5,262 nt of DNA from Nanohaloarchaea archaeon PL-Br10_U2g5 (GCA_001564205.1 LKMY01000152.1:1-5262); one strand, 5' to 3'; positions 1 through 5,235 are shown, numbered from the stretch's first letter. Translations and numbers: made by a program. Notes: generated by a model from the letters alone, not told the origin.

Positions 1-85
1 CCTCGACCGTTTCGTCGTCCGGGAGATCGTCTAGCTCTGCGTCTATCTCTGCGTCGTCTTCGTAATCAGATTTCTGTTGTGCCAT
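1..85 (-). CDS. N-terminal fragment of an acidic protein of unknown function
   Basis: This is a partial gene: 28 codons from an ATG at 85-83, then the window edge. The visible residues start MAQQKSDYEDD and continue with a run of Asp and Glu broken by few hydrophobic residues, ending near LPDDETVE. This looks like an acidic, probably disordered N-terminal tail typical of haloarchaeal proteins; no domain is visible yet. The reading frame is open to the edge with no internal stop. A TATA-like TTAAAT lies on the minus strand at 131-136, which would place transcription start near 107 and leave a leader of about 20 bases without a clear Shine-Dalgarno site. The gene runs in the same direction as the thermosome gene but is separated from it by more than 400 bases, so co-transcription is unlikely. 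I do not recognise the family and assign no function. Confidence 0.6.
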   Translation of the reverse strand, partial: MAQQKSDYEDDAEIDAELDDLPDDETVE

Positions 86-126
86 ACTGAGATGCGTACT
101 GCTCGTCGATGTATCAGAACACAGCC

Positions 127-141
127 AGCGATTTAACCGCT
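127..141 (-). promoter_or_regulatory. Probable core promoter of the edge gene, with palindrome over the TATA box
   Basis: On the minus strand AGCGGTTAAATCGCT contains a TATA-like TTAAAT about 46-51 bases before the ATG at 85. The 15 bases form a near-palindrome: arms AGCG and CGCT plus inner TT/AA match, with one mismatch per arm. A protein dimer bound here would cover the TATA box. The box is weaker than the thermosome's, so the promoter call is tentative. Confidence 0.4.
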
Positions 142-143
142 CG

Positions 144-172
144 CGGACACCGCTGTCCGGTGGTGACACCAC
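144..172. promoter_or_regulatory. Two abutting palindromes upstream of the edge gene promoter
   Basis: Positions 144-159 read CGGACA, four bases, TGTCCG: perfect 6-base arms. Positions 160-172 read GTGGTG, one base, CACCAC: again perfect 6-base arms, starting on the very next base. They lie just upstream of the TATA-like box at 131-136 for minus-strand transcription, where activator or repressor sites of archaeal genes are commonly found. They could also form RNA hairpins if transcribed, but no transcript is expected to cover them from the edge gene promoter. Confidence 0.45.
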
Positions 173-285
173 TGTTATCGTCGTGTTGTCTGTACTGAGA
201 TTCTCAACTACTGTCACTGATCGCGGCGCCAGAGCCGGCGTCTCACCAGGCGAGCGAGTCGCTTGCTCGGTCAGTCGTCGATCAT

Positions 286-297
286 CGAAAAAAAATC
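286..297 (-). terminator. U-tract, possible transcription terminator for the thermosome unit
   Basis: On the minus strand eight consecutive T residues occur at 295-288, the longest homopolymer in the window and striking in GC-rich DNA. Archaeal RNA polymerase terminates at U-rich tracts without needing a hairpin. It lies about 220 bases past the thermosome stop codon, so it would give a long 3' untranslated region, or end a separate small transcript. A small CCC-UUC-GGG stem lies about 17 bases before it on the minus strand. Confidence 0.5.
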
Positions 298-423
298 ACG
301 TCGTTGTCGAGGCCCGAAGGGGGCGCACGACGAAGTCGGCAGATCAGTTCGGCGAAGCGGTTGCGGTCGGGATGGTGTGGTGTGTCCTATCGGACGCTTA
401 CGCCTCGCGGGTCGCGTACGCTC

Positions 424-442
424 ACGGGGTGACGCACCCCGT
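424..442. repeat. Perfect hairpin, 8-base arms
   Basis: Arms ACGGGGTG (424-431) and CACCCCGT (435-442) are exact reverse complements around a 3-base loop. It lies downstream of the thermosome stop and would form a very stable GC-rich stem in a read-through transcript. It may be part of a 3' untranslated region or of a small RNA. Confidence 0.6.
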
Positions 443-448
443 TCGCTT

Positions 449-473
449 CGAGGTCTCCCTGCGGTCGACCTCG
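449..473. repeat. Hairpin, 7-base arms
   Basis: Arms CGAGGTC (449-455) and GACCTCG (467-473) are exact reverse complements with an 11-base loop. The CGAGGT core is shared with the next hairpin at 493-513, so alternative pairings between the two are possible. Confidence 0.45.
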
Positions 474-492
474 CTCGCTCCCCGCTCGGCAA

Positions 493-513
493 CGAGGTTC
501 TTTCAGAACCTCG
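493..513 (-). terminator. Perfect hairpin directly behind the thermosome stop codon
   Basis: Arms CGAGGTTCT (493-501) and AGAACCTCG (505-513) are exact reverse complements, 9 bases each, with a 3-base loop. The stem begins one base past the thermosome stop codon (517-515). There is no U-tract immediately after it, so it is not a classical intrinsic terminator. It more likely stabilises the 3' end of the abundant chaperonin mRNA against exonucleases or marks a processing site. The structure is certain; the role is inferred. Confidence 0.5.
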
Positions 514-514
514 C

Positions 515-2197
515 TTACATCGCACCGCCCATGCCACCCATGCCGCCCATGCCGCCCATGCCGCCGGGTGCGCCGCCGGGGCCGCCCTCGTCGCCGCCGT
601 CGTCAGAGCCGCCGCCTTTGAGGTCGCCGGCCGCGATGACGTCGTCGATGCGGAGGATCATGACGGCTGCCTCGGTAGCAGACTCGATCGCCTGGGTCTT
701 GACGCGGAGCGGCTCCACGACGCCCTCGGCTTCCATGTCGATCACGTCGCCCGTGTAGGCGTCGAGACCGGCACCGAGCTCGCCGGCGTCGTGCCGGGAG
801 CGGAGGTCGACGAGCGAGTCGATGGGGTCGAGGCCCGCGTTCTCGGCGAGGGTACGCGGGATGACTTCCAGCGCGTCGGCGAACGCTTCGACGGCGAGCT
901 GCTCGCGGCCGCCGACGGAGTCGGCGAAGTCGCGAAGCTGCAGTGCCAGCTCGGCCTCGGGGGCGCCGCCGCCCGGGAGGACCTGCCCGTCGAGCAGCGT
1001 CGTGCGAACGACGCCGAGCGAATCCTCGATGGCGCGCTCGACCTCGTCGACGACGTGTTCGGTGCCGCCGCGGAGGATGAGCGTGACGGATTTGGCCTCT
1101 TCGACGTCCTCGACGAAGATGCGCTCGTCGCCGCCGATATCCTTCTGAGCGACGGAGCCGGCGAAGCCGAGGTCGTCCGACTCGATGTCCTCGAGGTTGG
1201 AGACGACGCGACCGCCGGTCGCGCGAGCGAGGCGTTTGAGGTCGCCGGACTTCGCGCGGCGGACTGCCAGGATACCCTCCTGGGCGAGGTAATGCTGGGC
1301 CATGTCGTCGATACCGTCACCGACGAAGACGACGTCGGCGTCGATGTCGACGAAGTGGTCGACCATCTCGCGAAGCTGCTTCTCCTCTTGGTCGAGGAAC
1401 TGCTGGAGCTGGTCGGGGTCGGTGACGTTGACCTCGGCGTCGATCTCGGTCTCTTTCACTTCGATGGCGCCGTCGAACAGCGCGACGTTGGCGTCCTCGA
1501 CCGCGAAGGGCATGTTCTCGTCGACGCGCTCTTTGCCGACGATGACGCCCTCGACGAGCTCGGACTGGTCGATGGAGCTGCCGACGACCTTCTCGACGGA
1601 GACGTTCTCCGTGTCGATGCCGTCGTCGTCTTTGACCGCGAGCACGGCGTCGACGACGAGCTCAGCGAGCAGGTCCTTCGCGTTCTCCGCGCCCTTGCCG
1701 GTCATCGCCGTGGCGGCGATCTGGACGAGCGTGTCGTAGTCGTCCTCGGAGACGTCGATGGCGTTCTCTTCGAGGATCTCTTTGGCCTTCTCGGCGGCCT
1801 GACGGTATCCCTGCGCGAGCGTGGTCGCGTGGATGTCTTGGTCGAGGAGCTCCTCGGCCTGATCGAGAAGCTCTCCGGCGACAACGACCGCGGAGGTGGT
1901 GCCGTCACCGACTTCGTCCTCTTGGGTCTCGGAGACTTCGACGATCATGTTGGCCGCCGGGTGGTCGATGTCCATCTCTTTGAGGATGGTGACGCCGTCG
2001 TTCGTGACGACGACGGACCCGCCGGAGTCGACGAGCATCTTGTCCATCCCTTTCGGGCCGAGCGTGGTGCGGACGGATTCCGCGACCGCTTTGCCGGCCG
2101 TGATATTCATGTTCTGAGCGTCCTTTCCGGAGGTGCGCTGTGATTCTTCGGAAAGTACGATCATGGGCTGATTGCCCATCCGCTGTCGCTGTGACAT
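515..2197 (-). CDS. thsA: Thermosome subunit alpha (group II chaperonin, CCT1 type)
   Basis: This encodes a 560-residue subunit of the archaeal thermosome, the double-ring ATP-driven chaperonin that folds proteins in the cytosol. Length and motifs are complete: [11 protein letters not shown] at 45-55 and NDGVTIL at 66-72 in the N-terminal equatorial domain, the nucleotide-binding GDGTTS at 97-102, substrate-binding apical domain in the middle, the GGGAPE motif at 409-414, and the probable catalytic Asp near 392. The C-terminus is a Gly-Met-rich tail (about 530-560) ending GGAM, as in other haloarchaeal CCT proteins; such tails point into the folding cavity. The sequence resembles haloarchaeal CCT1 more than CCT2 or CCT3, by my memory of those proteins. 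The start at 2197 gives [11 protein letters not shown], matching the family's usual MSQR opening; ATGs at codons 7 and 12 are alternatives. A strong TATA box at 2222-2230 would start the mRNA within a few bases of the ATG. Haloferax cct genes are known to be heat-induced. Confidence 0.96.
   Translation of the reverse strand: MSQRQRMGNQPMIVLSEESQRTSGKDAQNMNITAGKAVAESVRTTLGPKGMDKMLVDSGGSVVVTNDGVTILKEMDIDHPAANMIVEVSETQEDEVGDGTTSAVVVAGELLDQAEELLDQDIHATTLAQGYRQAAEKAKEILEENAIDVSEDDYDTLVQIAATAMTGKGAENAKDLLAELVVDAVLAVKDDDGIDTENVSVEKVVGSSIDQSELVEGVIVGKERVDENMPFAVEDANVALFDGAIEVKETEIDAEVNVTDPDQLQQFLDQEEKQLREMVDHFVDIDADVVFVGDGIDDMAQHYLAQEGILAVRRAKSGDLKRLARATGGRVVSNLEDIESDDLGFAGSVAQKDIGGDERIFVEDVEEAKSVTLILRGGTEHVVDEVERAIEDSLGVVRTTLLDGQVLPGGGAPEAELALQLRDFADSVGGREQLAVEAFADALEVIPRTLAENAGLDPIDSLVDLRSRHDAGELGAGLDAYTGDVIDMEAEGVVEPLRVKTQAIESATEAAVMILRIDDVIAAGDLKGGGSDDGGDEGGPGGAPGGMGGMGGMGGMGGAM
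531..566 (-). repeat. Four tandem 9-base repeats coding the Gly-Gly-Met tail
   Basis: Plus-strand units ATGCCACCC, ATGCCGCCC, ATGCCGCCC and ATGCCGCCG run without gaps. On the coding strand they encode repeated Gly-Gly-Met near the thermosome C-terminus. Nearly identical copies suggest slippage expansion, so copy number probably varies between strains. Confidence 0.8.
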
Positions 2198-2220
2198 AAC
2201 ATCCTTTGATTGTTTGTGAT

Positions 2221-2232
2221 TCTATATAAACC
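2221..2232 (-). promoter_or_regulatory. Strong TATA box of the thermosome gene
   Basis: The minus strand reads GGTTTATATAGA, a near-ideal haloarchaeal TATA element, preceded by a purine-rich stretch (CAGAAGG) that could serve as the TFB recognition element. The usual 26-28-base distance puts transcription start at about 2198-2202, so the mRNA is leaderless or nearly so. An AGG at 2203-2205, just ahead of the ATG, is too close to the expected 5' end to be a useful ribosome site. Confidence 0.8.
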
Positions 2233-2240
2233 TTCTGCTT

Positions 2241-2263
2241 GTGGTCGTGCGAAACCGCACCAC
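2241..2263. promoter_or_regulatory. Inverted repeat upstream of the thermosome TATA box
   Basis: Arms GTGCG (2247-2251) and CGCAC (2256-2260) flank AAAC, and outer GTG (2241-2243) and CAC (2261-2263) can pair across a 3-base bulge. It sits 11 or more bases upstream of the TATA box, where a regulator of a stress-induced promoter could bind. The symmetry is seen; regulation is inferred. Confidence 0.35.
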
Positions 2264-2305
2264 GGTGGGGGAGTTGCGACTGTCATGCGGTCTGATAACA
2301 TGGGT

Positions 2306-2315
2306 GTTTATATAG
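2306..2315 (+). promoter_or_regulatory. Second TATA-like 10-mer, opposite orientation
   Basis: GTTTATATAG on the plus strand is identical to the 10-mer of the thermosome TATA box on the minus strand (2231-2222). If active rightward it would start an RNA near 2338-2342 running antisense into the 3' end of the KH gene. Read leftward its complement CTATATAAA is also TATA-like and could give a second thermosome start near 2284. Confidence 0.35.
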
Positions 2316-2376
2316 CACGGCAGATCGAGAAGAGCGCTCAGCGTCCCTGACGGCAGTGTGTCCGGTGCTCGTGGCG

Positions 2377-2919
2377 CTATCCTGGTGCGTTGAAGCTCAC
2401 GTCGTCGTCGAGCTCGTTGGACATCCGTTCGAGGTACGAGTACACCGCGCCGTGCGGGGCGCCGTCGAGCAGCATTCCGACCGCCCGGCGCACGACTTCC
2501 AGCTCTTCGGGCTGGCCGACCGCCCCAACTGTCGAGCCGTAGACGACGACGCTTGCGCCGGACAGTTCCTCGAGGAGTTCGCGCGTGCGACCGTTCTCCC
2601 CGATGATCCGTCCCTTCTTGCGCTGGAGGTCGTTGTCGTTGCGGGTGTGTTCGGCCAAGTCGATCAGATCGAGCGTCCGGAGGTCGTGATCGAGGATCGA
2701 CAGCGCTGTCTCCGGTTTGAACCCGCGACCGATGGCTTTGATCACGTCGGGTACGATCATCTCGGCGACCGGATCGCCGGCTCCTTCGATGGCAACGCTT
2801 CCCGTCTCCGAATCGACGTCGAGCCGCACGTCTGCGCGCTCCTCGATCTCCCGCATCGTCTCACCGCCGGCGCCGATGACGACGCCGATACGGTCCTGCG
2901 GAACCGTCACGTGTTGCAT
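2377..2919 (-). CDS. Dim2/Pno1-like protein with two KH domains
   Basis: This encodes a 180-residue RNA-binding protein with two KH domains, the architecture of archaeal Dim2 (eukaryotic Pno1/Dim2), which acts in 16S rRNA 3'-end maturation and small-subunit assembly. The first KH domain carries GAGG at 16-19 inside VVIGAGGETMREI. The second carries GENG at 107-110 inside GRIIGENGRTRELLEELSG. Between them is the family-typical AIGRGFKPETAL at 62-73. In eukaryotic Pno1 the first KH domain has lost its GXXG loop; here both loops are intact, as usual in archaea. The ATG at 2919 lies about 27 bases after a TATA box at 2943-2949, so translation is probably leaderless. An ATG at 2929 is out of frame. 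The C-terminus (DDDVSFNAPG) is short. Its neighbour RIO1 is a functional partner in the same ribosome-assembly step, although each has its own promoter region here. Confidence 0.92.
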   Translation of the reverse strand: MQHVTVPQDRIGVVIGAGGETMREIEERADVRLDVDSETGSVAIEGAGDPVAEMIVPDVIKAIGRGFKPETALSILDHDLRTLDLIDLAEHTRNDNDLQRKKGRIIGENGRTRELLEELSGASVVVYGSTVGAVGQPEELEVVRRAVGMLLDGAPHGAVYSYLERMSNELDDDVSFNAPG

Positions 2920-2940
2920 GCGGCTGCATACCCGGTGAAG

Positions 2941-2950
2941 CCTTTTAAAC
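2941..2950 (-). promoter_or_regulatory. TATA box of the KH-domain gene
   Basis: The minus strand reads GTTTAAAAGG, a good haloarchaeal TATA element. Its distance of about 27 bases to the ATG at 2919 predicts a leaderless mRNA. It shows that this gene need not depend on read-through from the kinase gene upstream. Confidence 0.65.
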
Positions 2951-3023
2951 GTGTCCGCCTGTGACGCGTGTGTGGCGGCGTAACGGGGATTTTCGGGCTT
3001 CTCATGCGGACCTCGCTACTTCC

Positions 3024-3962
3024 TCACTCGTTCGCTCCCGACTCGCCGCTCGGATCGGGCTCCGGCTCTGTCACGAACGCGCGAAGGTCGTCGGGGTCGA
3101 CGTCGACCCCCTGTCGGGTGAAGAAGGTCGCCACGTTCTCGCAGTCGCGGTCGAGGAACTCCCCGGCGTTCGGGTGATGGACGGTGACGGCCTGTCCCAT
3201 GTCGATGACGACGAGCTCCCCCTCGTGGATGATCATGTTGTACTCCGAGAGGTCGCCGTGGATCAGCCCGGCCCGAAAGAGCCGACGCATGTACTCACGG
3301 ACGACCTCGTACGCCGTCTCCGGGTTCTCCACGTCGACTTCGCTCAATCGCCTGGCCCGGTCCTCTGCGTGGCCGACCAGCTCCATCACGAGGACGTTCC
3401 GCTGGACCGCGATCGGTTCGGGAACACGCACACCGGCCTTTCGTGCGCGCTTCAGGTTCGCGAACTCCTTGCGAGTCCACGCCAGTACGACCGCCTTCTT
3501 GTCGCTCGCGATCCCCTCGAAGCGGGGGTCGCCCTCCAAGTAGTCGCGCATCTGCCGGAAGTTCGAGGAGTTGATCCGGTACACCTTCACTGCGACCTCG
3601 CGCTCTGGTGTGACGCCCTCAGGGCCGCCGCCCGCCGCCTCGGAGCCGGGCTCGGGTCGCTCTCCGGCCTGTCCGCCGAGCGCCTCGAAGACGCTCGCCT
3701 CCTTCCCCGTCGAGACCGGACCGCCGAACGCATCGATGTAGCCGTCCTGGACGAGTTTATAAAGGGCGGCGAGCGTCGCGTCGTCGAACACCGACTCCTG
3801 GAGTTTGAACTGCTCGGTGTCTTTGATCCGCTTGCGGAACTCGTCGAACTCCCGGTCTTGCTTCCGGGCGACCCGGTCGGCCTCCGTGTCGGAGACGTCC
3901 AGCTGTTCCCACTCGTCACCGGGCTGATCGTCGGGTTCGAGCAGGACGAACTCCTCAGTCAT
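3024..3962 (-). CDS. rio1: RIO1-type atypical serine protein kinase
   Basis: This encodes a 312-residue RIO kinase/ATPase, which in archaea and eukaryotes takes part in late maturation of the small ribosomal subunit. Visible elements in order: an acidic N-terminus, a helical stretch DREFDEFRKRIKD (36-48), the nucleotide loop GGPVSTGKEASVF (80-92), the ATP-binding Lys in VAVKVYR (Lys126), the RIO1-type flexible region with NSSNFRQMRDYLEGDPRF (131-148), the catalytic HGDLSEYN (235-242, Asp237 and Asn242) and the metal-binding IDMGQA (Asp254). STGKEASVF and the single-domain layout without an N-terminal winged helix fit RIO1 rather than RIO2. A Gly/Pro/Glu-rich insert occupies about 97-121, just before the strand carrying Lys126. 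The acidic tail ends PSGESGANE. The ATG at 3962 has no Shine-Dalgarno site and a weak TATA-like box lies about 28 bases upstream, so a leaderless mRNA is likely. All catalytic residues are present. Confidence 0.95.
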   Translation of the reverse strand: MTEEFVLLEPDDQPGDEWEQLDVSDTEADRVARKQDREFDEFRKRIKDTEQFKLQESVFDDATLAALYKLVQDGYIDAFGGPVSTGKEASVFEALGGQAGERPEPGSEAAGGGPEGVTPEREVAVKVYRINSSNFRQMRDYLEGDPRFEGIASDKKAVVLAWTRKEFANLKRARKAGVRVPEPIAVQRNVLVMELVGHAEDRARRLSEVDVENPETAYEVVREYMRRLFRAGLIHGDLSEYNMIIHEGELVVIDMGQAVTVHHPNAGEFLDRDCENVATFFTRQGVDVDPDDLRAFVTEPEPDPSGESGANE

Positions 3963-3985
3963 TCGCTTCTAAGTTCGACGTCGCG

Positions 3986-3995
3986 AGGCATAAGC
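3986..3995 (-). promoter_or_regulatory. Weak TATA-like element before the RIO1 gene
   Basis: The minus strand reads GCTTATGCCT about 28 bases ahead of the ATG at 3962. The spacing suits a leaderless mRNA but the match to a TATA box is poor. Read-through from hjc, which ends 73 bases upstream of the kinase start, is the alternative. Confidence 0.3.
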
Positions 3996-4035
3996 GAGGG
4001 GGTCGACGCTCGACAGCTTCGCGCTCGCGACGCGA

Positions 4036-4545
4036 TCACAACACGTCGAGCGCGTCCTCGATTGGCATGTGACCGTCGCGAACCGCCTCCAACACTTCGC
4101 GGCGCTGTTCGTCCGGGTCCACGCCGACCTCGTCGAGCGTCACCTTCTTGGTCTCACCGACGAACTCGGGAAAGTCGGTCCCATCGGCGAGCGCTTTCTC
4201 CTTTTTGACTCGGTAGGAGCCGGCGTCCGTCGTGTACAGGTCGCCCGGGTGGAAAAAGTACCAGCTCTCCCGGTCGAACCTGACCGCGATCCGCGCTTTC
4301 GCGCCGAAGTTCCGGGCGAAAAACAGCAGCGCCTCGACCTCCTCACCGGAGAGATAGATCGCGTCGCCCGCGCTCGATTTCGCCTCGATCGCGTAGAACG
4401 TCTCGCCGTCGCCGGCGAGCACGTCGGGGAGCTCTCGCTCCGTCGCCGCCCCGCTGGCCGGTGCGCGCATGACGGCGAACCCCGCGTCGTCTAACGCGTT
4501 AACCAGCTCGCGCTCGCGCCGGTCGCCCTTTCGGTTAGCGGACAC
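4036..4545 (-). CDS. hjc: Holliday junction resolvase Hjc
   Basis: This encodes the archaeal structure-specific endonuclease that cleaves four-way DNA junctions during recombination and fork repair. Counting from the GTG at 4545 (169 residues), the nuclease core is visible: [17 protein letters not shown] with the active-site Glu at 11, then ELPDVLAG with Asp41, then the E-A-K motif with Glu54 and Lys56, the PD-(D/E)XK-like set known from Pyrococcus Hjc (E9, D33, E46, K48). The protein is longer than the 120-140 residues of many Hjc proteins because of a C-terminal extension after about 120. I chose GTG4545 because it gives the family-like start M-S-A-N-R-K-G and because GGTGA, matching the 16S anti-Shine-Dalgarno, ends 8 bases before it. 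A GTG at 4557 in the same frame would add four residues (MTTT) but overlaps that ribosome site. The nearest ATG (4570) is out of frame. Confidence 0.92.
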   Translation of the reverse strand: MSANRKGDRRERELVNALDDAGFAVMRAPASGAATERELPDVLAGDGETFYAIEAKSSAGDAIYLSGEEVEALLFFARNFGAKARIAVRFDRESWYFFHPGDLYTTDAGSYRVKKEKALADGTDFPEFVGETKKVTLDEVGVDPDEQRREVLEAVRDGHMPIEDALDVL

Positions 4546-4553
4546 AGTCGTCG

Positions 4554-4558
4554 TCACC
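4554..4558 (-). promoter_or_regulatory. Ribosome binding site deciding the hjc start
   Basis: On the minus strand GGTGA (4558-4554) matches the part of the archaeal 16S tail that reads UCACC, with 8 bases to GTG4545. It supports the downstream GTG as start and makes the GTG at 4557, which is part of this site, less likely. Confidence 0.5.
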
Positions 4559-4591
4559 CGATTCGGTCATGGTCGCCGTAGGCGAGAGGCG

Positions 4592-4600
4592 GGCAAAAGG
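4592..4600 (-). promoter_or_regulatory. Possible TATA element of hjc
   Basis: The minus strand reads CCTTTTGCC, the only A/T-rich spot upstream of hjc. Transcription would start near 4570, leaving a leader of about 25 bases before GTG4545 that carries the GGTGA ribosome site. The match is weak. Confidence 0.3.
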
Positions 4601-4646
4601 GCGGCGGGTTCGCCTCGTCCGGAGACAGGTGACAGCTGCCGTGGTC

Positions 4647-4681
4647 GACACCCAATACTGATTACGGTGTCAGGCCGACAC
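4647..4681. promoter_or_regulatory. Repeated GACAC half-sites, possible operator of the regulator gene
   Basis: GACAC occurs at 4647-4651 and 4677-4681, and its complement GTGTC at 4667-4671. The latter two form an inverted repeat with a 5-base spacer, ending 8 bases before the ATG at 4690. The two direct copies are exactly 30 bases apart, close to three helical turns. A TATA-like CAATACTGATTA lies between them at 4653-4664, about 27 bases from the ATG, consistent with a leaderless mRNA. The layout suits autoregulation, but is inferred. Confidence 0.35.
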
Positions 4682-4689
4682 TGACGGGG

Positions 4690-5220
4690 ATGCCCGAAAC
4701 ACAGCCGATTCCCGATATGGACCTCTCGGAGCGCGACACCCGCATCCTCCAAGAGCTTTCACGAGACCCGCAACTCACCTCCCGAGCGCTTCGCGACCTG
4801 CTGGATGAGAAACACGGCATCGACGTCTCGCACGTCACGGTCAACGAGTCAGTCCGTCGGATGCGCGCCGACGGCGTGTTCCGTGAGGCGATTGTCCCCA
4901 ACGAGGAGTACCTCTTCTTCTCGCTGTTCGAGTTCCAGTTCGACCCGTCCGGGTTCGACGACAACTGGCGCGGCGCGCTCGAACACATCCGGTCGAGCCG
5001 CCACACGTTCATGTACTTTCTCTCCGACGGGGAGTACCAGTGGAAGACGATCATGATGTTTAAAAATCGCGAACAGGAGTCGAAGTGGATCCACGAGTTC
5101 TACAAGGAGTACGGTGATCTCATCAGCAACCTCCGGAACTCCGTGGTGACGAACGTGCTCAAGTTCGGCACGGATCCCGAGCTGTTCGAGTTGTTTCAAG
5201 AAGAGATCGACGAGGAGTAG
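4690..5220 (+). CDS. Lrp/AsnC-like winged-helix transcriptional regulator
   Basis: This encodes a 176-residue probable DNA-binding regulator. Residues 11-70 form an AsnC-type winged helix: DLSERDTRILQELSRDP (first helix), TSRALRDLLDEK (second), SHVTVNESVRRMRADG (recognition helix) and VFREAIVP (wing). The rest follows a strand-helix-strand-strand-helix-strand order: FFSLFEFQF (76-84), WRGALEHIRSS (93-103), HTFMYFLS (105-112), YQWKTIMMFKN (116-126), a long helix at 127-148 and VVTNVLKFG (152-160). This is the RAM ligand-binding fold order of Lrp proteins, and SDGEYQW sits where the RAM glycine turn normally is, but sequence identity to classical RAM domains looks low. The ligand and targets are unknown. 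ATG4690 is taken as start; Met10 (4717) would also keep the whole HTH. The gene is transcribed divergently from hjc across a spacer of about 120 bases. It could be named simply a haloarchaeal HTH protein. Confidence 0.85.
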   Translation: MPETQPIPDMDLSERDTRILQELSRDPQLTSRALRDLLDEKHGIDVSHVTVNESVRRMRADGVFREAIVPNEEYLFFSLFEFQFDPSGFDDNWRGALEHIRSSRHTFMYFLSDGEYQWKTIMMFKNREQESKWIHEFYKEYGDLISNLRNSVVTNVLKFGTDPELFELFQEEIDEE

Positions 5221-5235
5221 CGGGGAAGAGATCAG

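Larger units (their letters stand above)
86..514. other. 429-base intergenic region without a convincing gene
   Basis: This spacer lies between the edge gene and the thermosome stop codon. Frames that stay open across it are rich in Arg, Ser and Pro on both strands and lack the acidic composition of the real proteins here, so I call none. It holds palindromes at 127-172, a small palindrome TGAGA-T-TCTCA at 196-206, a hairpin with one G.T mismatch at 251-269, an eight-A run at 288-295 (eight U on the minus strand), and three hairpins at 424-442, 449-473 and 493-513. No tRNA-like clover leaf, CRISPR repeat or transposon end is visible. Confidence 0.6.

Noticed and set aside
300..490. tRNA or other known RNA gene in the long spacer
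   Set aside because: The stems do not build a clover leaf and no T-loop or CCA-adjacent acceptor pairing is visible.
86..514. CRISPR array or insertion-sequence ends among the repeats
   Set aside because: The inverted repeats differ in sequence and spacing, with no repeated spacer unit, target duplication or transposase remnant.
183..758. 191-codon plus-strand frame across the intergenic region and thermosome 3' end
   Set aside because: It is Ser/Arg/Pro-rich, and its Pro-Pro-Met repeats are the antisense of the Gly-Gly-Met tail.
263..2143. 626-codon open frame on the plus strand opposite the thermosome gene
   Set aside because: It is the antisense shadow of a GC-rich, Asp/Glu/Val-biased gene. 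It shows no domain, and the thermosome frame on the other strand is certain.
2161..2286. 41-codon minus-strand ORF across the thermosome promoter, its TGA overlapping thermosome codon 12
   Set aside because: It contains codons unusual here (TTA, AGA) and a non-acidic composition, and it runs through the TATA box. The ATGA overlap looks accidental, because the family-like start of the thermosome is at 2197.
2356..2964. 202-codon plus-strand frame opposite the KH gene, behind the rightward TATA-like box
   Set aside because: Composition (many His, Cys, Arg) and lack of motifs mark it as a shadow of the KH gene. An RNA from that box would more likely be non-coding.
2961..4208. 415-codon plus-strand frame opposite RIO1
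   Set aside because: Complete RIO1 motifs on the minus strand explain the openness of this frame; it has no recognisable protein features.
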